From: Nemertoderma westbladi
Lineage: Eukaryota; Xenacoelomorpha; Nemertodermatida; Nemertodermatidae
Direction: 5' to 3'
NCBI GenBank assembly: GCA_032718475.1
Contig: JAUCBJ010006294.1
Location: 1 to 61,028 of the forward strand
Length of the DNA stretch: 61,028 nucleotides
The notes under the pieces: generated by a model
The model's database searches: none
The model's input: the letters and a program-made list of their open reading frames with translations, nothing else
Told to the model about the DNA's origin: nothing
Part shown: piece after piece, positions 1 to 10,542 of the stretch
How the letters are laid out: the number at the start of each line of letters is the position of its first letter
How positions within the stretch are numbered: the first letter of the stretch is position 1
Program-made: the position numbers and the translations under genes

Positions 1-2
1 CA

Positions 3-98
3 TACGAATACGGAAAAGGCACAACGAAGACGCTTCTTCAGAACCACCTCGCTGAATTTCGTTGGAAGTCCACAAAGAATCGTCACTTTATAGTATTT
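3..98 (+). pseudogene. possible 3' fragment of a DDE transposase (ISXO2/Merlin-like)
   Basis: The third forward frame is open from the left edge and reads KGTTKTLLQNHLAEFRWK at about 15-68. It then runs into a hydrophobic, low-complexity tail. The pattern of a basic stretch followed by HLxEFxWK resembles the C-terminal end of ISXO2/IS1595-type transposases found in Merlin elements. The match is by eye over about 20 residues. It is cut by the window edge, so upstream domains cannot be seen. It could equally be an unrelated chance ORF. Confidence 0.25.
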
Positions 99-162
99 GT
101 ACTGGTACTAGTGTGTTTTGTGCACAAATGTTATTTTGTGTTTTTTTTTATTTTATTAGTAA

Positions 163-581
163 GGCCCCCCTCACACGGAGCAACTTGTTTCTGCAACTTG
201 TTGCTGGACCCCCTCACACACAGAAACAAGTTGCTGCAACTTGTTTCTGCAACTTGTTTCAGCAACTAGTTACTGGACCCCCTCACACACAGAAACTTGT
301 TGCTCACGAAAATAACAAATTATCTCAAAACAAATAGCTAACATGTCCAGTCATATATATATAATATCAAATCGCTGCATTTATCGAATATTAGCTATAA
401 TATAACTTCCAGCAACTTGTTGCTGGACCCCCTCACACACAGAAATAAGTTGCGGAAACAAGTTGCAGAAACTTGTGTCTGGAGTCCTCACACACGGAAA
501 CAAGTTGCAACAACACGTTTCTGTGTGTGAGGGAGTCCAGCAACAAGTTTCAGAAACAAGGTGCTCCGTGTGAGGGGCGCC
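163..581. mobile_element. foldback/MITE-like element with about 45-bp terminal inverted repeats
   Basis: The left end (163-210) and the reverse complement of the right end (535-581) agree over about 45 bp with few mismatches. Both begin GGC(G/C)CCCCTCACACGGAGCA and go on through TTGTTGCTGGA. The interior repeats the same words (CAACTTGTTGCTGGACCCC, CTCACACACAGAAAC) in both orientations, so the element is largely made of short direct and inverted repeats. No credible coding region and no clear target-site duplication were found. Confidence 0.7.
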
Positions 582-1511
582 AAGTGTTAAAAACAATTAC
601 TAACAACTATACATTTTTATTGCAGCTAGTGATTTTTATTAAATATATGATACAAAGACAACATAGAATAAAAAATTAACCTAATTTACAAATTACCTAG
701 TTTTTTGTTTTTTTGTTCTAGGACAAATAATATTTGTTCCAGAACAAAATTTTATATTAAATGAATAGATAATATGCTCTAAAACATTTTTTTTAAATGG
801 AAACAAAAACTAGCTAGTTTAAAAAATTTATACAAAGATAATATAGGTACAATAAAAAATGAAAAATATAAACAAATTAGCTTGTTTTTTCCTATTTTTT
901 TGTTCTAGAACAAATATTTTTTGTTCTAGAACATTTATTCAAAAAATGAACTAATTTAATTCAAAGTAATTGTCATGTGTAATGCATTGTTTAATTATCT
1001 ATAAACATTAATAGCTACCAATTTTTACGTTAGCTAGCGATTTTGCAAGTTGGCTATTATTTTTGAAACAGTAATTTTTTCAATTACCCTTATACTTTTC
1101 CTTTTATATTCCCACTACAACTACAACTTTATTTTATAAATTTATTCCAAAAACTGTATTATTGTTGCTGTGGTTACAGTTAAAATAAATATTACCCTTA
1201 CCCACCCCCCCCCCCCCCCCCCACATTTTTTTTTTATTTCAATCATATGCTACGAAATTTGGTATGATTTTTTTACTTTTTGCTTTTTTTTTTACTGATG
1301 GCAGAGCCGGATTTCACTATTTACGTATTTCTATACAACAAGCCTTTAAAAAACGCATTTTTAGCAATGTTTAACAATATCTGCTGGCTTTATATTTTGT
1401 GTTTTGAATGTAATCCGTAATCCAGATATCAAATTAGAATGGTTTGGTTTTGGCAATAATTTGGAATATAGGTGCCTAAGAAGCTATTCTACATGACAGG
1501 TCAGAAAAATT
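582..1511. other. AT-rich non-genic stretch with poly-C tract
   Basis: No gene is recognisable. The sequence is AT-rich with many TAGCTAG-like words and repeated TTGTTCTAGAACA palindromes (about 714-740 and 900-930). It also has an 18-nt C homopolymer at 1205-1222. Confidence 0.6.
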
Positions 1512-1787
1512 GGCCTATGTGAAGAAAACCAGGATTTCACTTTTCGGTCGACTTTTTAATGGAATTTTATATATGAAGATTTTTTATTTTTTTTAATTTA
1601 TCTTTATTAAGTGTTTTATAGCGCTTATTTATGTCTTATAACCTGTACATATACTATTTCGTTTATTGTTTTGGTTAGATTCAGCCCTTCTGTAACCTGT
1701 GTTTTTGGTGAAAACCTGGTATTCTTCACATGGTGGTAAACTGCAAAGTGAAATATAACGGCAGTGACTGTCTGGTATTCTTCACTA
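1512..1787. mobile_element. MITE-like repeat, copy A (inverse copy at 12099-12394)
   Basis: The segment has near-terminal inverted repeats (ATGTGAAGAAAACCAGG at the left; CCTGGTATTCTTCACATGG and CTGGTATTCTTCAC toward the right). Its reverse complement matches 12099-12394, including the shared words GGTTAGATTCAGCCCTTCTG and AGTGAAATATAACGGCA. The related dispersed repeat at 30930-31440 lacks it: there the flanking words GACAGGTCAGAAAAA and TTAATATTAGTT are almost adjacent. That supports an insertion. No coding capacity was seen. Confidence 0.65.
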
Positions 1788-2170
1788 CTTTTTTTTCGCT
1801 AATTAATATTAGTTAATACTAGTTAAAAATAAAAAATCACTTGGTTGCGCTTAAAACCCTAAGGCTTTTACAGTTTTGAATCTAATCACATGAAAGTTTT
1901 TTATGATAGATCAAAGATGGAAAAAATTTTGTGAAAGTATTTCTGCACCGCTAGGTTTGTTATAAATAGTATTAAATTTTATTAACAAAAAATTTCGAAA
2001 AGTTGTCTGATACTTTTATGCAGGGTGGAAATTTTCAGACTAATTGCTCAAAAATTGTAGAATTAGTAGGGTTTTGAAGTTGACAATTTCATAAAAAAAA
2101 TATTTGGAAATAATTGACCTTTCATTATACATAATAATAGTAATTTCAATAGGATTCCCTAAATGGAAAT
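1788..2170. repeat. dispersed repeat, left part (paralogue at 30930-31440)
   Basis: The stretch from about 1795 to 2170 matches about 30975-31374 nearly throughout. Shared words include CTTGGTTGCGC, TTTTGAATCTAATCACATG, TAGGGTTTTGAAGTTGACAA and AATAGGATTCCCTAAATGG. The match resumes after the inserted element that ends at 3652, with GGAAATTGCTATAACTTG and TAAAAGAGCTATTAAATAGC. The family is non-coding and of unknown class. Confidence 0.7.
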
Positions 2171-3652
2171 GGGAACAGTTCCGTATGCAGTCGCATTTTT
2201 ATAACATAAATCATTGTTACCATGGCAATATTGTAGAGTTCTAGAACGAAATATAATTACTATACACTGACTATAGAACATAAATAAAATAAAAAATATA
2301 ATGTTCTGGAACATATAGCTAGTCATTTTTCAAATTTTAATTGGCTAGTAATTTTAAAATAAAACTACATTTTGGATAGTTCTTTTTACAGAACACAAGC
2401 GAACACACAAGAACACACTCCAAAAACTGCCGAACACAATCGAACACAGTCGAAAATAGAAAGAGCACAAAAAAATAACACCGGGTACCAACTTTTAGAT
2501 AAAATTAGCCACGCGTTGCTTTTCTATAAGAAAATTCCCGAAATTATTGAATAAAATTGTCGCGAAATTAAATATTCCTTTCTTATCAGGTAGGCCTATT
2601 ATTTGTTGTGTACTGCTGTACTGTATAACAAACTATGTAGGGAAACCTACCGGGAACCGTACCTGTCACATATATAGTAATAGCGGGTTAGCGACAGTAA
2701 TAGACCTGTTTGCCTGCGTACTGGAATAGCTTGGTCTGGGACTGATTGCTGAGGGTATGAATTAGGATGTTAGGCCCATTACCGTACGTACTGTACATGA
2801 ACGGTAACACGTCGGTACAACATAGGTACCGGTACCTACCTGCCTACTGCTGCACTGGAATATAAAGAGCTGGGTCCCGGTTAGGTACCTACCCTGGCAG
2901 GTACCGGTAGGGATCTCTGTCCCGGTGCTAACCACACTTAACTTAGGCCTATACTACTATGTTAAATTATTAGTTGTCGGCTTAGGCTAGGCCTGATCTG
3001 ATAAGAAATGAATATTTAATTTCGCGACAATTTTATTCAATAATTTCGGGAATTTTCTTATAGAAAAGCAACGCGTGGCTAATTTTATCTAAAAGTTGGT
3101 ACCCGGTGTTATTTTTTGTGCTCTTTCTATTTTCGACTGTGTTCGATTGTGTTCGGCAGTTTTTGGAGTGTGTTCGGGTGTGTTCTACTGTGTTCGCTTG
3201 TGTTCTGTAAAAAGATATATCCCTACATTTTTATAACATAAATCATTGTTACCATGCAAAAAATGGAAACTGCAATAATATCATCAATATTTTTGTTCAT
3301 TACGGTATATGCATCAGTTTAAACCTGATATATCAATGTTTTCACATTTTTTATAATTACAAAAAATACTAGCTAGTAAAAAAAACACTAGCTACCATAA
3401 AAAACATATCTACTAATGTTCTAGAAAACAAAAAATTTCAGTATTTTTAGAAAATAAAAAAAAAATGATTATATATAATAAATCATGTTTTCTTGAAAAA
3501 TTACTAGCTAGTCGATTAGCTAATATTCTAGAACATAATATTTTTTTGAAAATGTTGCAATGAAGTCAGTGGTGATATTACTATGCAAAAAGTACATAAT
3601 TTCATTTATTAATATCAAAATATCAAATGCGACTGCATACGGAATTCTAGCC
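2171..3652. mobile_element. non-autonomous DNA transposon with 8-bp target-site duplication (hAT-like)
   Basis: The 1482-bp element is flanked by a perfect direct duplication ATGGAAAT (2163-2170 and 3653-3660). Its ends form inverted repeats: the left end reads GG..A.AATTCCGTATGCAG-like sequence through GTCGCAT, and the right end ATGCGACTGCATACGGAA. A paralogous uninterrupted site at about 31369 reads CCTAAATGGAAATTGTTATA, with one copy of the target word. An 8-bp duplication is typical of hAT elements. No transposase ORF is present. Most of the interior is occupied by a second, much longer inverted repeat (2379-3217). Confidence 0.82.
2379..3217. repeat. nested foldback element with about 215-bp inverted arms
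   Basis: The left arm (about 2379-2600) and the reverse complement of the right arm (about 2985-3217) agree nearly base for base. Both start CTTTTTACAGAACACAAGCG, pass ACACCGGGTACCAACTTTTA and CGCGTTGCTTTTCTATAAG, and end near CTTATCAG and AGGCCTA. The spacer of about 385 bp carries no gene. The arms would form a very stable cruciform or hairpin. Confidence 0.85.
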
Positions 3653-4120
3653 ATGGAAATTGCTATAACTTGAAAACTAAAAGAGCTATTAAATAGCGGT
3701 TTTCAGATTCGGAAACACCATTTAATCTTGCATTATAATAGATTATAAAAATAATTTTGACATATTTTGGACAAAAATAGAGTACCCCGCACCCCCCCCC
3801 CCCCCCCCCCCCCCTTTAAATGGAAAAATAAAATTGAAAAATTCGGATTTCATTTCATCCCACCAAATTTCACAACATTCGATGGAAATTTTAAAAAATA
3901 TTTGGGTGTGGGAGCAGTGAGTTGTTTTCAAATTGTTATACTTTATATGCTATATAAGGAAATTATATAATTATGATAAGTTACTTTATTTTTAACCCAA
4001 AGCACTTTTGATTTGATTTGGCCTATATTGGTAGCTCTAACCTATTTTAGTAACTATAACTTAATTTGTTATAAATGTGCCGTTGAAACGGTTACAGCAG
4101 TCTAGCCCTAGTGATCTGAT
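3653..4120 (+). other. upstream region of the Speedy gene with poly-C tract
   Basis: The dispersed-repeat remnant continues to about 3735, followed by AT-rich DNA with a 23-nt C run at 3792-3814. Immediately before the Speedy start an in-frame TGA lies at 4112-4114. An AG that could be a 5' UTR acceptor (TTACAGCAG) lies at about 4092-4100. No TATA box or other core promoter element is convincing. Confidence 0.5.
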
Positions 4121-4297
4121 ATGCCCCGTATTCCTCGAGCAATACGATTACATTACTTCCTCTCGGCGTTCGAACAATGGGATTGGCGATGCATGCTTCT
4201 GCTCGATCCGTGCTGTATGACAGTGGATCTATACGGCGTCGCCGCTGCCTTTATCTACCTGGAACGGGCTGGTATAGATAGACCGGGAATATTTCAG
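4121..4297 (+). CDS. SPDY: Speedy exon 1
   Basis: The exon has 59 codons, from ATG to the donor TTTCAG|GTACCG, phase 0. It carries the first part of the Speedy domain, with the FLSAFEQWDW and DPCCMTVDLY segments aligning with the family's FLWMDxCCKIADKY region. Confidence 0.82.
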
Positions 4298-7200
4298 GTA
4301 CCGAACAAACAATTATACCTTCTACTGTACTATATACTTTTAAGCTTCTATAAACCATGTAATAAAACTTTTCAAAAATCCATTGAATGATTCAATAATT
4401 GAAATTTTTTATGAATAATGATAAGCAGTAAGTACATAGTAGTAAGTAATTTCCATCTTTTTTTATCACGATAATTAATATCTCCGATGTTAATTAGTTT
4501 GGTAACAGATTTTACATAAGAAGATTAAGTTATTATCAAAATTTTTATTTAAAATTTTCCAGAATTACATCGAAATTATAACTTGTTATGTTTATTATAA
4601 TATCGACAAATTATTATTATAACAACTCAAAAAAAAGACATTTTGGCGCTCTTTTCGGTTGGCGCAAAGTTGTATATTTTATTTTATTTTATTACAATAT
4701 TGGGAAGGGGAAGGGGGTGTCATGTCATCTGAATAGGAAGGACTCGAAATTACGGTTGATGTGGTAAGGATTAGATTATCTCACTGATACCCACTATAAG
4801 CCTATACAATTATATAACATGTGATTTGTTGATATTTGAATTTTTACGTAACATATAAGTGATTATTTTTTAGATTGCCGTTGCTTTGTATTTGTTCCAC
4901 GATGTGGAAGATGATTCAATAATTACTCCGTGGAATTTATTGCCAATATATTTATTTCGCAAAATGTCCGTGCAATGCAACAAACGGGCCAGGAAAGTCT
5001 TCATGGGTAATCGATTTGAGTTATTCAAGGTGATTCATAAATAAATAAAAACAAAAATAATAAATAATCAAACTACAGTCTTACAGGGGGCCTGACGTCG
5101 CCAATTCTCAGCTATTTCTAAACGAAATTCAGATTTGCATAAGGCCGGGCATCTTTTCGTCCGAAAAAAGTGCAAAGAGCGCAAAAAGTTGGTTTTTTTT
5201 AGCCTCTGTCCAAGAGCGAAGCGACTTGTTACTTCATATATTGTATATGTATATTTGAGAAATCTGTTGACTTTATTGCAGATGATGGAGTGGCGAGGCC
5301 AAGTCTCCGAGGAAGAATTTAAGATAGTGTTTGCAATGGCTAAAGGGCATTGGTTGATGGCACGTCAACGACAGGATAACCATGGAATGGCTGTCAGTTA
5401 CGATAACGTAGGCCATATTATGTTATATTATGTTCTTAAACTATTCCGCCTTGATGTCATACGAACATCACTGTACTAAATAGACACAGACATAACGAAC
5501 GTAGAGGGGAGGGGGGGGGGGGGGGGGGGGGGGGCTGTTAAAGTTAATCTCCCTCCGAAAAGTGGAAAGATAGGTGAACAAACTAAAACACTTTTCGTTA
5601 AGAGACATTGTCACTGTAATAAATTGTTATAGCACACGCATAGACGAAGGGACACCCGTCTATCTATAAGTAGTCCATTGCTTTACGTCCTGTTAATTGT
5701 GATTCAAACTTATCAGTTACCACTCCAAACATTCCCTAACAATGCTTGCATGATCTCAAATATTAACATTTCCTCTCTAAACGTTTCTATTAATTTCATT
5801 TATTGGTACGTTATGTCGACCTAATTCTTGTATTTTAGCACGACAAATGCAGCATTTGTGGGTACAAGATAGCACTAAGTATAGCATCACCCAAGTACTG
5901 GGACAACAACTACTACCCTGCGAACCGAGAAAGGTCAGAGAGAAAGGCTAGGAGTAGGCCTAAACTTAAGAGGAACCTAGGGACAGCGTCTGGTGTAGAG
6001 AGGTCTAGATCAAGGTGAGAAAGTTTCATAGCGTTAATATACCAGTACTAGGGACAGCGTCTGGTGTAGAGAGGTCTAGATCAAGGTGAGAAAGTTTCAT
6101 AGCGTTAATATACCAGTACTAGGGACAGCGTCTGGTGTAGAGAGGTCTAGATCAAGGTGAGAAAGTTTCATAGCGTTAATATACCAGTACTAGGGACAGC
6201 GTCTGGTGTAGAGAGATCTAGATCAAGGTGAGAAAGTTTCATAGCGTTAATATACCAGTACTAGGGACAGCGTCTGGTGTAGAGAGGTCTAGATCAAGGT
6301 GAGAAAGTTTCATAGCGTTAATATACCAGTACTAGGGACAGCGTCTGGTGTAGAGAGGTCTAGATCAAGGTGAGAAAGTTTCATAGCGTTAATATACCAG
6401 TACTAGGGACAGCGTCTGGTGTAGAGAGGTCTAGATCAAGGTGAGAAAGTTTCATAGCGTTAATATACCAGTACTAGGGACAGCGTCTGGTGTAGAGAGG
6501 TCTAGATCACAAGGTGAGAAAGTTTCATAGTGTTAATATACCAGTACTATGGACAGCGTCTGGTGTAGAGAGGTCTAGATCAAGGTGAGAAAGTTTCATA
6601 GCGTTAATATACCAGTACTAGGGACAGCGTCTGGTGTAGAGAGGTCTAGATCAAGGTGAGAAAGTTTCTTAGCGTTAATATACCAGTACTAGGGACAGCG
6701 TCTGGTGTAGAGAGGTCTAGATCAAGGTGAGAAAGTTTCATAGCGTTAATATACCAGTACTATGGACAGCGTCTGGTGTAGAGAGGTCTAGATCAAGGTG
6801 AGAACATTTCATAGCGTTAATATACCAGTACTAGGGACAGCGTCTGGTGTAGAGAGGTCTAGATCAAGGTGAGAAAGTTTCCTAGCGTTAATATACCAGT
6901 ACTAGGGACATCGTCTGGTTTAGAGAGGTCTAGATCACAAGGTGAGAAAGTTTCATAGCGTTAATATACCAGTACTAGGGACAGCGTCTGGTGTAGAGAG
7001 GTCTAGATCAAGGTGAGAAAGTTTCATAGCGTTAATATACCAGTACTAGGGACAGCGTCTGGTGTAGAGAGGTCTAGATCAAGGTGAGAAAGTTTCATAG
7101 CGTTAATATACCAGTACTAGGGACAGCGTCTGGTGTAGAGAGGTCTAGATCAAGGTGAGAAAGTTTCATAGCGTTAATATACCAGTACTAGGGACAGCGT

Positions 7201-10200
7201 CTGGTGTAGAGAGGTCTAGATCAAGGTGAGAAAGTTTCCTAGCGTTAATATACCAGTACTAGGGACATCGTCTGGTTTAGAGAGGTCTAGATCACAAGGT
7301 GAGAAAGTTTCATAGCGTTAATATACCAGTACTAGGGACAGCGTCTGGTGTAGAGAGGTCTAGATCAAGGTGAGAAAGTTTCATAGCGTTAATATACCAG
7401 TACTAGGGACAGCGTCTGGTGTAGAGAGGTCTAGATCAAGGTGAGAAAGTTTCATAGCGTTAATATACCAGTACTAGGGACAGCGTCTGGTGTAGAGAGG
7501 TCTAGATCAAGGTGAGAAAGTTTCATAGCGTTAATATACCAGTACTAGGGACAGCGTCTGGTGTAGAGAGGTCTAGATCAACGTGAGAAAGTTTCATAGC
7601 GTTAATATACCAGTACTAGGGACAGCGTCTGGTGTAGAGAGGTCTAGATCAAGGTGAGAAAGTTTCATAGCGTTAATATACCAGTACTAGGGACAGCGTC
7701 TGGTGTTGAGAGGTCTAGATCACAAGGTGAGAAAGTTTCATAGCGTTAATATACCAGTACTATTATTATACTATTCATGTAATAAACTGTATATTGCTGT
7801 TACATAGGCCTAAAAAATATGCCGCACTGGGGTGCGGACCATAACAATATATTGCCGGTGTTCTCGGAAGGGAGTTGATGAAAGTCAAACCATGGTGTTG
7901 GACTTGCCCCGAGAGCTGATTCTTCAAAAAAACACCACCCAACCCCCACTATGGATTTTATTAGTATTGTAAGGTCCGGCCAGTAGAGACTAGTGGAATT
8001 CCCGGACACAATTTACCTCACAAGCGTCAGTTGTCTCATGACCGAGTGCCTGTCATACCCCTAATTGAGAGAGACCTAGCAGACAAGTTTCACTTTAGCG
8101 CCGTAGGCGTTCAAGAGCACAGAATGCTGACTGGGTAGATTGATGAGGTTCTGATTAATTGATAAGTATATGGGAGGTGGTTGGCTACAGATGTCAACAG
8201 ATGACATTGGTAATGGAGGAATTGATGAAACCATTGATGAAACTAACTGCACATGCAGGATGCAGCATTTCACAAAATAGACTAAATCACCAACCGCATC
8301 ATCCGTTGCCACTTGCCATGTTCTGGAAGACTGGCTAAGAAGTTTTCTATAGCGGTTCTGATTATGTGCTATTCACCAAGAGTTTTACTCCAGTAGAGGA
8401 GGTAGATATTTCTACCAGTCTACAAGCAGCTGCTGATGGAGTTGATCAGCATGCATTATTAACTTTCCTGGGTGACTTTAATGCAAATCTGCATCAGTCA
8501 ACCACATCGCCCTGGGTTTATCTATACCAATAGTGGTAACCGAAATTCCTTCCATCTTTAGGATTAAATATCTAGAAATGGTTTGTTTTCGGCTGTAACC
8601 CAGTTCAAGAAGCAAACAGGAAAGCCACGCGGACTTACACTGTACCAAATGGCCATAAGTCCCAGATAGTCTATATGCTATTTACACTTCATCCATTCTC
8701 CAGAGAACATTGTCTTATTAAGGCCAAGGTAATACATAGATAGGCTCGGAGCAAGCAGCACTAAGAAATCTGCCCCGCCAGGGCATGATTGGCCCTCTCT
8801 GTGCAACAGACCAGTGTAGATCCAGTTTCACACTACAGCTGAGAAACATGTATGAAAGGCTCTCATTCTGAGGTTTCAGATCACTGCTACGGATTGCTCT
8901 ACTGCTTTCACAGAAGCAGTTAAGTAAGTTAGCAGATGCCTTCCAAACAGAAGCTCATGTCCCCCTGGGCTGACCACAGAATTCTGAAGTGTTGAAAGGA
9001 CCTCTCTAAGGCGCAGTATGAGTCCTGCCAGCTCGGGCACACTAGATCTGCCAAGGATGCCGTTAAGGCTGCATCTACGTTCGTTAACAAGCACTACTCT
9101 GATAATCTGAAGGAGCTTATCAATAAGCACTACATTATTATAATAATCCTTTACAATTAATATATCTCTAACATTTATTTACTGTTTTCTTTAGCAACAA
9201 AAGACAGACTTCAACTCAGTCATATGGGGTGAGTAGGCATATAAAGAAATAATACAGTTGGAGATCAAGTCACTACGTAGGTTTATTTTTACGACTAAAT
9301 GCCTCCCGGAAAGATCCCATTACAATAATGATGTAACTTTGATCAAGGGTTGTCTCGATATTTTGTAATATTGGCTCTTGAGTGATTAGGCTTAATTTTC
9401 GTAATTTTGTATAATTGGCAAGTATATTTGTTGTTTACAGTGGAGACACATTATTATAATGATTGCAAGTGCTCAATATTGGCCCTTAAACTAAATTATG
9501 AGATTCCACTGTAAAGAAGTTCAATAATTTCCACCAAATTCCACTTATTTGTTTTGATTTAACAATTGTTTATGATATGATACAGTATAAGATATATGAT
9601 ATAATGGGTACCTACATTTTTGGGAACAAGGGTTCTTGAGCTCGAAAAATCAGATAGGTGAGGTTACATGCCCCCGTTTAGTAAAGAAGTTGTGCAAATA
9701 AGCCAAAATGGTATTTAAATAGTTAAATAATTATACATATTTCCGTTGTTCTGGAAACCAATTGGTAACTATGTAAAACATTATAGTTCAGTCAATCGAT
9801 AGTCATTGGACTAAAGATTGTCTCTACCAAATTTTGGTAGAGACTATGTAGGACCTAAAATCCATGTTGCTAATGTTAGCAACAGGAAATTGCAAGTTAT
9901 CCGCATAATGCATATCATATTTTATAGATTTTTCGGGGTATTGGCAAGATAATGCAGAACAAATAAAATATGGTTCGTATGAATTGCGAATTAGTTTTGG
10001 GTTAGGCCTACTCACTCTTTTTTATTACATTGACTATAAAAAAGTACTTATTAGAGCAATGCATTTTTGCAATTTTGGTGAGTATGAAGGCAAAATGGTT
10101 TCAATGCAAGATGCTTTCAATGTAAAATACTATTATCGCAAAATGCCCACCCACATGAATTTCGAAATGGCACGCCTTCTTTTTAATATTTAAATTCTTT

Positions 10201-10542
10201 AAATTTGTCTAAGTTTTAATGTTTTGTCCAGACAGTTTCAAGCTGGGCTTCCGAAACAATCACGTCCCGTTCACTGAAAATTGTGATGGGCGGTTTAATT
10301 CCTTGTTGCATATATTGTGTCCTTGTCAGCTGCTAGTTTATGTTCAATTAAATGCCATTATTATATAAATTATACTGTAGGTTGTGCAGTCTGTGAACCG
10401 GCGAAGGCGAAATAAAGGCAAGTCACGCAAGGGCGTAAAGCGCAATAAACAAGATTCGGGAAAGTCTAGGGGACGTACAAGGAAAGGCTACAGCTGCAGT
10501 GGAACAAGTTCGATAGCTGAAACACCAGATAGTTTCACTTAA
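4121..10542 (+). CDS. SPDY: Speedy/RINGO-family CDK activator, six coding exons
   Basis: Spliced CDS: 4121-4297, 4874-5029, 5282-5407, 5839-6014, 9195-9228, 10381-10542. It encodes 276 residues and all five junctions agree in phase (0, 0, 0, 2, 0). Residues about 10-135 match the Speedy/RINGO domain in order: LLLDPCCMTVD, AAAFIYLERA, IAVALYLFHDVEDD, a TPWNLL segment corresponding to the family's PWxLG, NRFELFKMMEWRGQVS and GHWLMARQR. A Cys-x2-Cys pair follows (CSIC, exon 4), then a basic Arg/Lys/Ser tail in exons 4-6. Speedy proteins bind and activate CDK1/2 without T-loop phosphorylation, mainly in oocyte maturation and meiosis. The start ATG is supported by an in-frame upstream TGA. The length is somewhat short beside vertebrate Speedy A, mostly through a short N-terminus. 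Exon 4 ends inside a 25-copy tandem array that repeats its own 3' end and donor. Family assignment is confident; the exact orthologue is not. Confidence 0.86.
4874..5029 (+). CDS. SPDY: Speedy exon 2
   Basis: The acceptor is ATTTTTTAG|ATTGCC and the donor is TTCAAG|GTGATT. It has 52 codons, phase 0 at both ends. It encodes IAVALYLFHDVEDD, which is diagnostic of the family (IALYLANTVEED in vertebrates), and a TPW motif. Confidence 0.85.
5282..5407 (+). CDS. SPDY: Speedy exon 3
   Basis: The acceptor is TTTATTGCAG|ATGATG and the donor is GATAAC|GTAGGC. It has 42 codons, phase 0 at both ends. It encodes the end of the Speedy domain (MEWRGQVSEEE, GHWLMARQR). The intron that follows contains a 24-nt G run at 5511-5534. 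Confidence 0.83.
5839..6014 (+). CDS. SPDY: Speedy exon 4, ending in a repeated donor
   Basis: The acceptor is TGTATTTTAG|CACGAC and the first donor is GATCAAG|GTGAGA, leaving two bases of a split Ser codon. It encodes CSICGYKIALS and then a basic Arg/Ser stretch (ERSERKARSRPKLKR, SGVERSRSR). The last 38 nt of the exon and its donor are the start of the 71-bp array. Reading past the first donor meets TGA at once (AGG TGA), so only the first copy keeps the tail exons in frame. Confidence 0.82.
5977..7760 (+). repeat. 71-bp minisatellite, 25 copies, spanning an exon end and its 5' splice site
   Basis: Units begin CTAGGGACAGCGTCTGG. Each contains 38 nt of exon 4 coding sequence, the donor AAG|GTGAGAAAG and about 33 nt of intron. 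I count starts from 5977 to 7687 at 71-bp steps, with 73-bp variants (ATCACAAGG) at 6474, 6902, 7259 and 7687. Copies are almost identical, with single substitutions such as CATAG/CCTAG and GGGACAT/GGGACAG, which implies recent expansion or homogenisation. Nearly every copy keeps the GTGAG donor core. Confidence 0.96.
7761..8289 (+). other. intron 4 sequence, no gene recognised
   Basis: This is ordinary intronic DNA between the 71-bp array and the retrotransposon remnant. The last part may already belong to the degenerate element, but no motif is clear. Confidence 0.4.
8290..9130 (+). pseudogene. degenerate non-LTR retrotransposon (endonuclease region)
   Basis: Broken plus-strand frames show hallmarks of an AP-like LINE endonuclease. 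TFLGDFNANLHQ at about 8461-8496 corresponds to the conserved GDFN box. RTYTVPNGHKSQIVYML at about 8630-8680 corresponds to the family's PNGxKSQIDYIL region. Downstream (about 8830-9120) a reading resembling the linker before the reverse transcriptase is visible with stops. There are many frameshifts and stops and no intact reverse transcriptase. It lies in intron 4 of the Speedy gene in the sense direction. Confidence 0.7.
9195..9228 (+). CDS. SPDY: Speedy exon 5 (34-nt microexon)
   Basis: The acceptor is TTTTCTTTAG|CAACAA and the donor is TATGGG|GTGAGT. Its first base completes the Ser codon split after exon 4, and it then adds NKRQTSTQSYG and ends in phase 0. It is supported by phase and splice signals rather than by conservation. 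Confidence 0.65.
9820..9844. repeat. 25-nt perfect palindrome
   Basis: GTCTCTACCAAA and its exact reverse complement are separated by a single T, in intron 5 of the Speedy gene. It may be a remnant of a small inverted-repeat element. No function is evident. Confidence 0.7.
10381..10542 (+). CDS. SPDY: Speedy exon 6, basic C-terminal tail
   Basis: The acceptor is ATACTGTAG|GTTGTG, phase 0. It encodes 53 residues rich in Arg, Lys and Ser, ending TPDSFT before TAA. The composition is typical of a disordered nuclear tail. I do not recognise a specific motif. Confidence 0.7.
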   Translation, partial: VVQSVNRRRRNKGKSRKGVKRNKQDSGKSRGRTRKGYSCSGTSSIAETPDSFT

